Shown here one piece after another: positions 27,908 through 38,022 of a stretch of 64,000 nucleotides of DNA. The position numbers were made by a program, and so were the translations under genes. How positions within the stretch are numbered: the stretch's first letter is position 1; the number at the start of each line of letters is the position of its first letter. Source of the DNA: Gracilaria domingensis (lineage: Eukaryota; Rhodophyta; Florideophyceae; Gracilariales; Gracilariaceae); contig VCMS01000250.1 of assembly GCA_022539475.1 (NCBI GenBank), positions 16,465 to 80,464 of the forward strand, written 5' to 3'. The notes under the pieces were generated by a model. It had not been told where the DNA came from, made no database searches, and saw nothing but the letters and a program-made list of their open reading frames with translations.

Positions 27908-29050
27908 ATGACTGTTGAAGTGGAATCTACACTGGCTCTCATTAAGCCAGATGCTTATGACAGGGCTGATGACATCCTTTCTGTTATCAAAAGCAACGGG
28001 TTTGTGATTGGAGAAAAAAAGACAGTTAACCTCACTAAAGAACGTGCAGGGCAGTTCTACGAGGAGCACAAGGAACGCCCGTTCTACGATGACCTTACTG
28101 ACTTCATGTCCTCCGGCCCAGTTCTGGCGCTCATCCTCAGAAAGGAGAATGCCGTCAAATCGTGGAGGCAGCTCATGGGACCCACAAACGCTGACAAAGC
28201 GCGCAAAGAGGCACCAGAGTCTATCCGCGCCAAATTCGGCACTGACGGTAGTAAGAACGCTACGCATGGTTCTGATTCCCCAACGAGCGCTTCGCGGGAG
28301 ATTTCCTTCTTCTTTCCTGCGTATCACGCCACGACTCAGTTCAACGGCCAGGATGCTAAGGAGTATCTCACCAAGACTGTGACCCCTCTGCTCACCACTG
28401 CCTTGACAGAAATGTGTCGTCTCACCCCACCCAACGCCGTCGAATGGCTTGGTCACTACCTTCTGAAGGCTTCTGGTTCCACTCCAGCACCACCCACGCC
28501 CGCGAAGAAAGTGTATTTTGTGCTTGGAGGTCCGGGGTCTGGCAAGGGTACGCAATGCGCCAGACTTGTAGAGAAACTTGGATTTGACCATTTTTCAGCT
28601 GGTGACCTGCTCCGGAGCGAGGTTGCAAGTGGCTCTGAACAAGGAAAGATGATTGGGGATATGATTAAGGAGGGAAAGATTGTACCAGGGGACATCACCA
28701 TCGGCTTGCTCAAGGCAGCCATCGATGGGAGCAACGCACCAGGCGTGTTGATCGACGGATTTCCGCGTCAGTTGGGTCAAGCGGGCGCTTTTGAGAAAGA
28801 CGTGTCTGACTTCGAGTTTGTCATATTCTTCGATTGTCCGGAGGAGGAAATGGAGAGACGGTTATTGGAAAGAGGAAAGACAAGTGGTCGCACGGATGAT
28901 AACATTGCTAGCATTCGCAAGAGGTTCAATACTTTTGTGACAACATCAATGCCGGTGATTGAGTATTACGAGGCGAAGGGTAAGGTTCACCGAATTGATG
29001 CTACGCAGAGCATTGACACGGTCACAGAAGTTGTGACCAATCTGTTCTAA
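27908..29050 (+). CDS. NDPK (NME5-like) - Dpy-30 - UMP/CMP kinase fusion
   Basis: 380 residues from ATG 27908; an upstream in-frame ATG at 27674 adds 78 Arg/Ser/Pro-rich residues that could be a presequence. Residues 8-140: NDP-kinase domain with [26 protein letters not shown] and NATHGSDSP (phospho-acceptor His120), most like NME5. Residues about 149-190: a Dpy-30 motif ([21 protein letters not shown]), a dimerisation and docking helix pair. Residues about 200-380: adenylate-kinase-fold domain with P-loop [16 protein letters not shown] and a short lid [10 protein letters not shown], closest to plant-type UMP-CMP kinase. Likely reactions are phosphate transfer from ATP to UMP/CMP and between nucleoside di- and triphosphates. 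The combination is odd, since NME5-Dpy-30 proteins are usually axonemal. Confidence 0.86.
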   Translation: MTVEVESTLALIKPDAYDRADDILSVIKSNGFVIGEKKTVNLTKERAGQFYEEHKERPFYDDLTDFMSSGPVLALILRKENAVKSWRQLMGPTNADKARKEAPESIRAKFGTDGSKNATHGSDSPTSASREISFFFPAYHATTQFNGQDAKEYLTKTVTPLLTTALTEMCRLTPPNAVEWLGHYLLKASGSTPAPPTPAKKVYFVLGGPGSGKGTQCARLVEKLGFDHFSAGDLLRSEVASGSEQGKMIGDMIKEGKIVPGDITIGLLKAAIDGSNAPGVLIDGFPRQLGQAGAFEKDVSDFEFVIFFDCPEEEMERRLLERGKTSGRTDDNIASIRKRFNTFVTTSMPVIEYYEAKGKVHRIDATQSIDTVTEVVTNLF

Positions 29051-29264
29051 GCGCTGTGAGCAAACGGGATCGATTTTTGTAGCATACCTTTTTTGTTTGA
29101 TGCTCACTGGTAGTGAGGAGATCGGGGGTTGTTTGCACACCCTTCTTCCTCTCTGGGGGAAAACTAATTGTTGTCCAAGAGATTACTGAAGAGTCATCGC
29201 GACAGGAATCCTTTCAACAAAACATTAATTGTGATTAGGTTAGGCGTGAACGACACTTGCGTGG

Positions 29265-30377
29265 TCACCTGTTGGGCTTTTGATCGTTTAACGCCTTTTC
29301 CAGCTGGGGATCTCTTTTCACCTCCCTGATGAAGTCTTTTGCAGTGTCCTCTGCAGCCAGGTGAGTGAACTTGCTTCTACCAGAGCGTCCCAACTGCCCG
29401 TGCCTGACCTGTAGCGGTTTTGGCAGCAGAGTTCTATCATAGTTCTCTCCCTCGGTAGGTTGACTGTAGTCCCTGTTATATATCTCCTGAACGAAACGAC
29501 CGTTTTCGTCCTTCTCCATGAAGAACGGTCCGAGTTTGTACGCTCTCTGCATGAAAGAGTTCTTCGGAGGACCACTTGAAGGGTCGGGTTGCTGTTCACC
29601 AGCAGGCTGCGTTTGTTCGTTCTGCTGTTTACGCTCTGCGGTCTTTGTTGTACGTTGCTCCCAGGCTTTTTGAGTCTCTCGGTCGCGCTTGATTCTTCTT
29701 ACTTCACGAACTCTCCATAAAGCAAATTCGACATCATGCTCGTGCTCATAATCTGTATCGTCTGGGAGCTGTAATTGTTTGTCATTGTTATCGAATTGCC
29801 TGTCTTCTTCATTCAAGACATCCGTAACAAGTTGACGTGCTTCATCGCGTCTGCGACGAAAGCGCTTCTCCTCGCTTTCTGCGCGTATTTGTTGCTCTTG
29901 CAGCGTGTCCTTCTGCGCCGGTTTCATAAACTGGGGACGAAACCCAGACGGAAACGGGTCTTCATACGCATCTTGCTGGTCAGTCCGTTTGTCGTCCGAC
30001 CGACTGGAATCCGATTCCGACTCGGATTCCGACGAAGAATCCTCCGAGGACACCGCTGCGCCGACGTTGGTGCGCACGCCATCAGAGCCAGCTTCCTTCA
30101 CGTCACGCACGCGCTCAGCCTGAACAACAGCGCCGCGCTCCCGCGCGCGCTCGGCAATCGGCTGAAACGTTCCAACAGGCTCTCGCGCCGGCGCGGCGCC
30201 TCGCACATCGTCCGAAACCACGCGCGCCACAATGCGCCGTCTGCGCGAAGGCGCGGCCTCCGCCGAGCGCGCCACGTCAGACCGCGCCCTGACGGGGCTC
30301 GACTTGACATCGGAGTCAGACCCATCGCCCTCCTCAGGCGCCCTGCCGGCAAAGTAACGTCCGGCCCGGGCGTTCAT
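29265..30377 (-). CDS. MFAP1: MFAP1 splicing factor (B-complex component)
   Basis: 370 residues from ATG 30377; the open frame runs 84 codons further upstream but that part is unconserved-looking and overlaps the divergent promoter. The N-terminal half is disordered with a Ser/Glu/Asp block (SSEDSSSESESESD). The middle is charged coiled coil (EEKRFRRRRDEARQLV, REVRRIKRDRE). The C-terminal signature is clear: NSFMQRAYKLGPFFME, YNRDYSQPTEGENYDRTLLP, GRSGRSKFTHLAAEDT. MFAP1, named in animals for microfibrils, is a nuclear pre-mRNA splicing protein acting with the Prp38 group during spliceosome activation. Its presence implies this genome keeps spliceosomal introns although none is obvious here. 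Start codons of MFAP1 and the ClpS-like gene are 362 bp apart, suggesting a shared bidirectional promoter. Confidence 0.9.
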   Translation of the reverse strand: MNARAGRYFAGRAPEEGDGSDSDVKSSPVRARSDVARSAEAAPSRRRRIVARVVSDDVRGAAPAREPVGTFQPIAERARERGAVVQAERVRDVKEAGSDGVRTNVGAAVSSEDSSSESESESDSSRSDDKRTDQQDAYEDPFPSGFRPQFMKPAQKDTLQEQQIRAESEEKRFRRRRDEARQLVTDVLNEEDRQFDNNDKQLQLPDDTDYEHEHDVEFALWRVREVRRIKRDRETQKAWEQRTTKTAERKQQNEQTQPAGEQQPDPSSGPPKNSFMQRAYKLGPFFMEKDENGRFVQEIYNRDYSQPTEGENYDRTLLPKPLQVRHGQLGRSGRSKFTHLAAEDTAKDFIREVKRDPQLEKALNDQKPNR

Positions 30378-30739
30378 CTCAGTGGCGCGTAGCTGCCCAT
30401 GACGGCGCCAAGGTCGCCGCGGGGAGCGTAGTTGAATCGAAGGCTTCCGACTCCCCCAAATCGGGTGCTGTTCGAAAATCGGAGCGGCGTGATGCGCGTT
30501 TGACGACGCGCCGTTCCAGCGAGGTACGGCGGTACAGTAGGGGCAGCCCCACGCATCCATGGCACCGAGCCACACCTCGCGCGCGAGATCCGATGACATC
30601 TCTGTTGTTGTGCCCCATTCCGCCCCCATTCCGCCGTCCTCCCACGCCTCCCTTAAATCGCGCCCGTCTGGAGCAAACCACCTGTCACCAGCTGCTCGCA
30701 GCCATCGTCTGCGCGTTTCACACGCTCGTTTCCTTCATC
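30378..30739. promoter_or_regulatory. Divergent promoter region, MFAP1 / ClpS-like
   Basis: 362 bp between two head-to-head ATGs. It is GC-rich towards MFAP1 and contains no clear TATA box. Role assigned purely from gene arrangement. Confidence 0.45.
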
Positions 30740-31261
30740 ATGGCGCACACGCCATTGTTCGTCGCCCCAACACCGCTGTTTCGCCACTCTTCGTTCGCGC
30801 CGCGCTGCGTGCATCACGTCGCAATACGTCGTGCAGTACCGCCGAGAAGCAGGGCTGCTCGTTTGATTCACATGCAACTCGGTGCGCCATCAACGCAAAT
30901 CGGGCGGCCGAAGACGCAAATCAAGAAGGATATAGGTCGTGTCACTTCGCAGCCATCACAGCCTGAAACTGATACAGATCGAGGCTCTGCGAAAGCTCGT
31001 CCTCGACGCAAGACACAAGCGGATCAGGTTCCTATGTACAAGGTCATTCTGCTGGGGGATGAGGAGTATGTTGAGGCTCATGTCGTCACGCAGTTACAGA
31101 AGACCGTGCAACTTGAGAAGAAGGAGGCCACTAGGATTTTTTGGGAGGCTCAGGGTTCTGGTAGTAGTATTGTCTGCGTGGTTTGTGAAGAACACGCCGA
31201 GTTTTATGCGCAACAACTTAAGCGACAAGAGATTTTTGTCATCATAGAGAAGGATGAGTAG
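30740..31261 (+). CDS. ClpS-like adaptor, probably plastid
   Basis: 173 residues from ATG 30740 (MAHTPLFVAPTPL). The first 80 or so residues are Arg/Pro/Ser/Ala-rich and look like a plastid transit peptide. The last 80 residues fit the ClpS fold: MYKVILLGDEEYVEAHVVTQ, LEKKEATRIFWEA, IVCVVCEEHAEFYAQQL. The C-terminal pattern VVC..HAE...QQL resembles plant ClpS1. ClpS delivers substrates with destabilising N-terminal residues to the ClpC/ClpP protease. Two residues that contact the N-degron in classical ClpS (the HND/HNDD motif and the later His) are replaced here (LGD and Gln), so substrate choice may differ. It could also be a ClpS-fold protein with another role. Confidence 0.66.
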   Translation: MAHTPLFVAPTPLFRHSSFAPRCVHHVAIRRAVPPRSRAARLIHMQLGAPSTQIGRPKTQIKKDIGRVTSQPSQPETDTDRGSAKARPRRKTQADQVPMYKVILLGDEEYVEAHVVTQLQKTVQLEKKEATRIFWEAQGSGSSIVCVVCEEHAEFYAQQLKRQEIFVIIEKDE

Positions 31262-32160
31262 CACAACTTGCAATTGCTTGGACTCTTGCTGTTTCGGGCG
31301 CATGAGGGCGCGGAGACGCGATGCATACTGTGCGTTCTTTTTGCCAACACAATGTTTATAGCACATGTTCGTGTCAACCATCATACTTTCAAATCTCAAA
31401 GCGATGCAAGTAGTAAACCGAACTTGATGGCGAGACTTGCCGTTCAATGGTTGAACTTGAACCGCGTGCGAGTCTAACTCTTTCAACACCCTTCCACGCA
31501 CTGGTCTCTCAAACAAACGTTACGGCTCGCCTAACTATTTTGATTCAGTCAGTGACAAGCTTTGGCAACCTAAAGAAGCGTTTTTTAGTTGTCCAAAGCA
31601 TGAAGCAGCTCCCATGAGAAACAGTTTGTCCAATCTGAGGGGACAGAGGAGGCTAGTGCGATGGGGTATCCTTTAGTTGCTTCCTACTACACGTCTATAC
31701 TCTGGAAGTGTTGCTATGCTGTTTCGGCGAGACATTTGGGCTAACCAGTAAAGTGTGCTCATGCGTACGGAAATCAAAAGCACAAATCTCGACGATTGCT
31801 GGACTGCGGAGCTTGCAAGGGCATAAACAGTTCAATTAAACTAGAACCAGTCTGCAATCGTCTTCTTTGCTCTTTCGAACCGTACCCAAACAGCTGTGTC
31901 AGCACACATGTTCCAGGGCGAAGTTAAGGCCAGCATTACGTGGGCGTTCTACTTTTGCTCGTGACTTAAATCTCACGCTCAGAATAGCAGCTCGCGAGGG
32001 TGTTCCATTGTCGACAAAAGTCATTGCTCCTCGTGAGGTGCATGTAGCTCCCGAAAGCAAATGGGCACGTCTTCGCCGCCACTTGTTCACAGTGCCCTGT
32101 GGAAAGCAGCTGCTGTTCACGCCAAGAAACACTAAAATGGTAGACGGTCATTTTAAAGGA
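31262..32160. other. Intergenic region, nothing recognised
   Basis: About 900 bp of 3' flank between the ClpS-like gene and LINE fragments. A 98-codon plus-strand ORF at 31867-32163 has no recognisable features and I do not call it. Confidence 0.45.
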
Positions 32161-32164
32161 TAGG

Positions 32165-32720
32165 AGGGCTACCTCTCTCTCTCTCTCTCTCTCATTTATG
32201 GGCGCCCTAGCTTAACTAGAACTAGCTGCGGAGCGCTTCTGAAAGAACCGCTCTCTCACTAGAAAGGCCAACACTTTTTCAGGCCACTTCAAGATGATTT
32301 CGCTGACGGACAAACCTCTACGCTCGCTCTGAGGAGGCAGGCTGAGTCGCCTTGAGAGTGTTCGCATCGGACACCTTAACAAATAGTGATCCACGGTATT
32401 TAGCACTCCAGGACGACAACGACAAACCAATCTTCTCTTCAACATATATGAGTCAAATGGGTGGAATTGTGAGCAATGTCCGACAAAAAGTTGGGATAGT
32501 ACAACTTCGGCTTTCCTTTTCGTTACAATTCCAGTCAATGCTTCTGGCAGTGACTCATTCAAGGGCTTTGCAACCGTTTTCCTTGACACTCGCCGCGCTA
32601 CTTCTGAAAAATCTATCGGAACTACAAGCTGCCTTGATAAAGGTAGTTGTAGAGCTTGTCTGGCGAGCATATCCACAAAGTCGTTGCGCGGTATACCACA
32701 ATGACTAGGAACCGAGCGCT
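32165..32720 (-). mobile_element. 5'-truncated LINE, 3' tail 1 (RNase H end)
   Basis: The minus-strand frame contains PSHCGIPRNDFVDMLARQA, the His-containing end of a LINE-encoded RNase H, followed by a Cys/His segment (CRCRPGVLNTVDHYLLRCP) typical of ORF2 C-termini; the frame stops at 32212. Downstream, a CT/AG microsatellite at 32172-32193 probably marks the 3' tail. Everything upstream of the RNase H is missing, as expected for a truncated insertion. Confidence 0.72.
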
Positions 32721-32799
32721 ACCTCTAATAGCTAAACGGTAAAATCTTAGTCTTCCGGTACTGATTAGGCAACCTGCACATCGATTGTTGCCCTTTCCA

Positions 32800-33530
32800 C
32801 TGAGAGAAAACTTGTCTTCTTCTTCTTTATTTTGGACAGTAGTTTCTTATTCCTAAACTATAGTAGAGCCTCAAAGGAGGTTCTCTCTCTTCAAAAAGGC
32901 CAAGAAGTTCTTTGAATTATGTCTTATCAGGTACTGCACTGATGATTTGGCTTCATGTGGCTGTCCAGCCAGGAGGAGTCGTCGAGACATGTTCAAAAGT
33001 GGGCATTGTCGGACCACATGGTTGCAGTCTTTCTTAACGTGTTTACTACAGGAGCACCTCAGCGTTTTATGATTCAGATAAGAGGCCACAGGGTGAACTG
33101 ATGGCAAATGTCTTGTGAAGAATTGCGGCATTATCACCTCAGCCTTACGGGTTGCTCCATGTTCCCCAACAAACTCGGGGGATTCTGGCAACAAAGTAAG
33201 GGACTTTTTCCTGCTTGAAAGAAGAATCTTAACATCAAGCATATCCATCGGGACAAGAATCAGGTTCGAGAGTGCTAAGTTTAGACCCTCCTTTGCAAGA
33301 TTGTCGACCCTTTCGTTCTCAGGGATTCCGCAGTGGCTAGGTATCCAGTTGACGTAAACCCCGTTTTTCTTGCTCAAGTGGTGAATTATGAACGCCAGCT
33401 GTTGAGCATGAAATGGTTGTCTCCTTATATTTGTTTGCAGTATAACCACGGTGCACTGGGAGTCCAAAAACACTCTTGTGACCTGGTTTTCGACAACTTT
33501 TATTAGCGGCGTTTTACTCCCAGTTAGAAA
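32800..33530 (-). mobile_element. 5'-truncated LINE, 3' tail 2 (RNase H end)
   Basis: A second, diverged copy of the same kind in the same orientation: VFLDSQCTVVILQTN (first RNase H aspartate strand), VNWIPSHCGIPENERVDNLA, then CSCSKHVKKDCNHVVRQCP, stopping at 32871. Downstream is a TTCTTCTTC-rich 3' tail near 32815-32830. Sequence difference from tail 1 shows two insertions of distinct subfamilies, not a tandem duplication. Confidence 0.74.
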
Positions 33531-33788
33531 TTAGAGGTTGTTGTTCGCACTATAGAAGAAGAAGAAAGCAATTGCCCCATGCTCGGTACCCATGCTCGGT
33601 ACCCGTGCAAAAGAGCTCTTGCCCCTATTCTCCTACTGGCCGACATGCCATTATAAACTTACTAACTAATGGCTGCAGTACCAAAGGTAGTCAAACTGTT
33701 TACTTTGCGAACGTGCAACGCAAGACTCATCAGCTTTGCCGATTGAACTTTGCGACCTCAAACAAGAAAAGAAACACCAGCGACAGCA

Positions 33789-36725
33789 TCAGGCCATATA
33801 AGAGTCTACAAGACTTTGAACCACCAAATTCGGAAACACATGTTCAACAGTCGTCTCCTGATGCACAACGAGTTCAACTTGTCTGACTTGCCCCGGAAAC
33901 AAGTCAAAACAGTTATCCGATAAATCATATCTGACAGGCGCGACATAACGCTCCTTGCCGACTTTATCGGTGGCGGTGCCGAGCGCCCGTCTCGGGTGCC
34001 TCAACGTGATATGCACAAACGGTGCAAAAGTATCACAGCTAATCTCCAGCATAGCCTTGCTCTTGCCGTCCTCAACTCTGAGGGCGTGGTGCGTCATGAT
34101 CAGTTTAGGAGAAGCTAAGTTACAAAGGCGAGGGGAACACAGCCAATGCGTAGAACATGATTCATATCGCATGCACTCGCTTTGTGCCTCAAGACGCACA
34201 ACATAATTGCGAGGATTGCTCACCACACTCTCCCGTACGTCGATCGTGACCAGTTTGCGTGAAGAATCCTGTTTTAAGCAGTATGCCTGCTCGACAGCTT
34301 TTACGGTTTGATTCGTAGAGATGTCGAATAAGCTCCATGAGACGTTTACGGAAACTTCTGTCTCAAGTCCGTCGAATGTGCCGTACACCGAGAATAAGCC
34401 GGTGTCGCCCGTAAAAGAAATCAGGTTGCAGACCCCAACCGTTTGTTCCCCATGGTGAACAGCGCTAATCAGCAATGGAGCAAAAAACCTTTTGGCACCA
34501 AAGTGAAGTGCCTTCCAGTTTCCTCCAAACTCCAAGCTGCTCCACGAAAAGCATGGCCAGCAATCATTCAGCTGCCAGTACAGCGCGCCAGCACAGTACG
34601 GCCAGCTTCTTCGAAAGTGCTCGACACCCGTCTGCATGCAAATCAGTTGGTTGATCTGCGACTGATAACTCAGCGACGCATAATCCTTGGGAGCTCGGAA
34701 CAAACGCTGGCAGTACTCCATTATGATAAGGTTGCCACTAGCGTTCTTCTGATGCGCTTCCATCAGCGGTCCGTACGGATTCAGTGCACCGGGATCGTCA
34801 CCCACACACGCTCGCGCGCCGTCTTCTGAAAGGTAGGACTGCATTCCAAACTCGCTGCAAAAGCGGGATCTATGTGAGAGGTACGATGTGAGTGGCTTTC
34901 TTGCGTGCCACACATCCCAAAAATGAGTGTCGCCCGCGCGGGGGTTGTTGAAGCCCTTCTCGTAGCCGAGCGGATTGTGCGGACTTGACGGCCAGTACGG
35001 AATGTGGCCGGCGTCATTCTCCACCACGCTTGGGAGAATCTGGTAGAAGAGGGTATCATACGCGCGCTTGCTCTCTTCCGTGGCGACAATATCATGTGGC
35101 ACTTGCTCCAGTTCGTTATTGCCGCACCACAGTGCCATGCATGGGTGATTGCGAAGACGCGACACTTGGTACTGCGCCTCTTCGCGACACGACTGCAGAA
35201 ACGGCTCATCGCCGGGATAAAGAGAACACGAGAACATAAAGTCATGCCACAGCAGAATACCATGCTGGTCACAGAGCTCATAGAAGAGGTCGTTTTCGTA
35301 CACGCCTCCACCCCAGACGCGCAGCATGTTCATATTGGCGGCGCACGCAGAAGCAATCGTTTGGCGGTATTCTTGCTCGGTGGTGAGATGGTACTGCATT
35401 CTTGAGGGAATGTAGTTGGCACCTTTGGCAAAGAAGGTGCGACCATTGACAGAAAACATGAGCGACTGATACTGCTCGGGCTGCTGCTCCGTTTGCGGGG
35501 CTGCTGCGTCAAGCATCGGATTGGCATCATCGCAAGCGAGCGCAGCTTGGCCGGGAACAGAGGGGTCCGTGATGAGCTGCAGGTGGCGTAGGCCGATGGT
35601 AAAGGAGCGAAACTGATGCACGACGGGGGGCTGATGCTGATGCGGTTGCAGGAGTACGGCGACGTACACCTGATATAGATTCTGTTCGCCCATGCCGTTT
35701 GGCCACCACAGGCGCGGCTGGACAAGGCTGAACTCGGCTTGGTAGCGACATGTGTGGCAGGCCGGAAGCTGCAGCTGCGAGAAGGGGTTGTACATGAACG
35801 GCTCCGAGGCGGAGCGGCGCGCAAGCTGCAGGTGCTCGAGCTGCACGCGATGGGCGTGCGCGCGCAGGCCATCGAGCGGCGAGCGGTCGCCGACGAGCAA
35901 GCTGCGAAGCGCGTCGGGCAGCTGGCCCGCCGGCGGCGCGCGCTCGCGCGCGCACAGCGCGGCGTGCAGCTCGCGCGGCAGCACGAGGCAGCGCACGTCG
36001 GGCGGCGCGGCGCGCTCGTCGACGAGCAGCTGCGCGGCGGCGCGCAGGCGCGCGGCCGGGCGCGGCGCGGCGCGCTCGACGGCGGGCGCGGCGCTGGCGT
36101 CGCACAGCAGCGGCGGCGCGACGCGCAGCAGCTCGACGGCGGCGGCGACGCCCTGCGAGAGCTGGCGCGGCGCCCAGTCCCAGCCCGCCTGGAACTGCGG
36201 CACGCGCAGGCGCGACACGCCGCCCTGCGGGTCGTTCCACTCGCGGTAGCGGTGCGCGGCCGCGCGCGCGGCCAGCTGGTGGTCGACGGGCGCGAACTGC
36301 ACGGAGAGCGCGTTGACGTCGCGCAGCAGATGCGACTCGAGCGGCACGCAGCGCGGGCGGAAGGCGTTGTCGAGCGCGACGATGCGGCGGCCGTTGAGCA
36401 GCACCAGCGCGTCGAACAGCACGGCGTCCAGCCGCAGCGCGTGGCGGTCGGCCGCGCTCGCGGACGGCAGCGAGAAGCGCGCGTCGAGGCGCACGGCGAC
36501 GCGCTGCAGCAGGCGGAAGCGCGCGTCGTTGCAGTTGTCGCGCAGAAACGGGTGCGGCAGCGCTTCGGCCAGCGCGGACAGCACCGTGGCGGGCAGGCGC
36601 ACATTGTGCACGACGCGCGGCACGCCGGCGCGCTCGAGCGCGCGGCGCAGGCCGTCGGCGTCGGCGGCGTCGGCGTCGGCGTCGGCGCCGGCGACGAGCG
36701 CGAGCGTCCACGGCGCGACGCGCAT
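33789..36725 (-). CDS. Beta-mannosidase, glycoside hydrolase family 2
   Basis: 978 residues from ATG 36725 (MRVAPWTLALV). The frame stays open upstream to 37853, but that extension is an Arg/Ala-rich by-product of extreme GC content and overlaps the neighbouring gene. The N-terminal galactose-binding-like region includes WNDPQGGVSRLRVPQFQAGWDWAP. The TIM barrel has FAKGANYIPS and MLRVWGGGVYEND. The acid/base Glu538 is in CGNNELEQ and the nucleophile Glu625 in CSEFGMQS. It would remove beta-mannose from the non-reducing end of mannans or N-glycan remnants, in vacuole, lysosome-like compartment or cytosol; no clear signal peptide is seen. GC is about 75-80% in the first third and near 50% in the rest. 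Confidence 0.9.
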   Translation of the reverse strand: MRVAPWTLALVAGADADADAADADGLRRALERAGVPRVVHNVRLPATVLSALAEALPHPFLRDNCNDARFRLLQRVAVRLDARFSLPSASAADRHALRLDAVLFDALVLLNGRRIVALDNAFRPRCVPLESHLLRDVNALSVQFAPVDHQLAARAAAHRYREWNDPQGGVSRLRVPQFQAGWDWAPRQLSQGVAAAVELLRVAPPLLCDASAAPAVERAAPRPAARLRAAAQLLVDERAAPPDVRCLVLPRELHAALCARERAPPAGQLPDALRSLLVGDRSPLDGLRAHAHRVQLEHLQLARRSASEPFMYNPFSQLQLPACHTCRYQAEFSLVQPRLWWPNGMGEQNLYQVYVAVLLQPHQHQPPVVHQFRSFTIGLRHLQLITDPSVPGQAALACDDANPMLDAAAPQTEQQPEQYQSLMFSVNGRTFFAKGANYIPSRMQYHLTTEQEYRQTIASACAANMNMLRVWGGGVYENDLFYELCDQHGILLWHDFMFSCSLYPGDEPFLQSCREEAQYQVSRLRNHPCMALWCGNNELEQVPHDIVATEESKRAYDTLFYQILPSVVENDAGHIPYWPSSPHNPLGYEKGFNNPRAGDTHFWDVWHARKPLTSYLSHRSRFCSEFGMQSYLSEDGARACVGDDPGALNPYGPLMEAHQKNASGNLIIMEYCQRLFRAPKDYASLSYQSQINQLICMQTGVEHFRRSWPYCAGALYWQLNDCWPCFSWSSLEFGGNWKALHFGAKRFFAPLLISAVHHGEQTVGVCNLISFTGDTGLFSVYGTFDGLETEVSVNVSWSLFDISTNQTVKAVEQAYCLKQDSSRKLVTIDVRESVVSNPRNYVVRLEAQSECMRYESCSTHWLCSPRLCNLASPKLIMTHHALRVEDGKSKAMLEISCDTFAPFVHITLRHPRRALGTATDKVGKERYVAPVRYDLSDNCFDLFPGQVRQVELVVHQETTVEHVFPNLVVQSLVDSYMA

Positions 36726-36983
36726 CGCGGCGCGCGGTGAGCGCGGGGGGGGTTGCGGCGGCGGCGCCGTCGCGCTGCGATCACGAGTGACGATTGTGAG
36801 GTGACGCCTCGGAGCGCGCGATCTGGCGCGCGCTGGTTGGCGGCCGCGCGCCAATGGCGGCGCGCGACAGCGGCACGCGCACAATATCTGTGGCGGCGGC
36901 CTTACCGCGCGCGCCCAGCTCTTGACTTGCGCGCGCAGCCGTCTCTGCGCGGCGGCGCGCCACCTCCGCCAGCGCCGCGCCAA
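36726..36983. promoter_or_regulatory. Divergent promoter region, beta-mannosidase / DUF2358 protein
   Basis: 258 bp between head-to-head start codons, very GC-rich and full of CGCG. Assigned from arrangement only. Confidence 0.4.
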
Positions 36984-37790
36984 ATGAGTTCGCCCTCGCC
37001 CTCGCCCTCGCCCTCGCCCTCGACTGCGGCTGGGAGCGCGCCGCCGGGCGCGCCGCGGCCGCTGACGACGCGCGCGCGCGCGTTCTGCGCGCCGCTGGCG
37101 CTGGCGCCGGCGCCGGCGCCGGCGCGCGCGCTGAGCGGCGGCAGACGGCCGCCGCTCGCGCGCGCGCGCGCGCGGCGGAGGCGGCGCGGCGCGCGGCTGC
37201 CGCACGCGGCGGCGGTGGCGCCGCCGCCGCGCACGCGCGGGAGCGGCGGCGGCGGCGAGTTCCGCGCGCCCGAGTACTACGCCAACGTGGGCTCGGTGAT
37301 CGACACGCTGCGCGCCGACTACCCGCAGCTGCTGAGCGCGCCGCCGCAGCTGCACATCTACACGGAGCACGTGTCGTTCTCGGACGCGTCCGGCAACTGC
37401 ATCCGCGGGCGGCGCGCGTACGCCAAGCTGCTGTGGCTGCTGCGGCTGCAGGCGGCGCTGTTCCTGGCGGCGTGGTGCGTGAGCGTGCAGAGCGTGCTGC
37501 ACGACGACGTGGAGGGCGCCGTGTACGTGCGCTGGCGGCTGCAGCTGTCGCCGCGCAGCTGGACGCTGCTGTCGCCGCCCACGCCCGGCGGCGCCTTCGT
37601 GGTGGACGGCCTGTCGCTGTACCGCCTGGACCGCAGCGGCTGGGTGTACCAGCACAGCCTGGAGCACGCCGTGCGCCCGCGCCGCGGCGCGCGCGCGCTG
37701 CGCCGCGTGTGGCCGCGCGCCGCCGCCGCCGCCGCCGCCGCGCGCGCGCGCGCCGAGCCCAACGCCGCCGCCGCTCTGCCGCCCTTGTAA
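36984..37790 (+). CDS. DUF2358 (NTF2-like) protein, probably plastid
   Basis: 268 residues from ATG 36984 (MSSPSPSPSP). The first 95 or so are Ser/Pro/Ala/Arg-rich with no acidic residues until GEFRAPEYY, a good candidate transit peptide. Then DUF2358: YYANVGSVIDTLRADYP, LHIYTEHVSFSDASGNCIRG, YVRWRLQLSP, and LSLYRLDRSGWVYQHSLEH. Plant homologues are chloroplast proteins of unknown function with this layout (a YxxDLVFxDPxxxxxG-type strand and an LDxxGKIYxH-type end). The C-terminus is Arg/Ala-rich low complexity. Second DUF2358 gene in the window; the other (25385) is fused to SOUL. Confidence 0.75.
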   Translation: MSSPSPSPSPSPSTAAGSAPPGAPRPLTTRARAFCAPLALAPAPAPARALSGGRRPPLARARARRRRRGARLPHAAAVAPPPRTRGSGGGGEFRAPEYYANVGSVIDTLRADYPQLLSAPPQLHIYTEHVSFSDASGNCIRGRRAYAKLLWLLRLQAALFLAAWCVSVQSVLHDDVEGAVYVRWRLQLSPRSWTLLSPPTPGGAFVVDGLSLYRLDRSGWVYQHSLEHAVRPRRGARALRRVWPRAAAAAAAARARAEPNAAAALPPL

Positions 37791-38022
37791 AACTACACAA
37801 CCTTCGTATTTGCCAATTGCACTGCGCGCGCGCGCGCCGCAGCTCGCGGTCACATCTCCGCCCCCCCCCCGCTGACACGATCCATCACACGCGCCGCCTC
37901 ATCGCCCCATACGCATACATAGCTGCCGCCGCAGCATACTGTGCCCCCCGCGCCCTTGGTCGCGCGCGCGCGCCCCTGCCCGCCCCAATTCGCCCGCGTC
38001 CATCCCCCCCCCCCCCCCCGCA

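Noticed and set aside
36726-37853. Upstream extension of the beta-mannosidase frame (376 extra codons)
   Set aside because: Arg/Ala/His-rich translation of a CGCG-rich zone with few stops in any frame; it runs through the divergent promoter and antisense to the DUF2358 gene. The ATG at 36725 fits the protein start.
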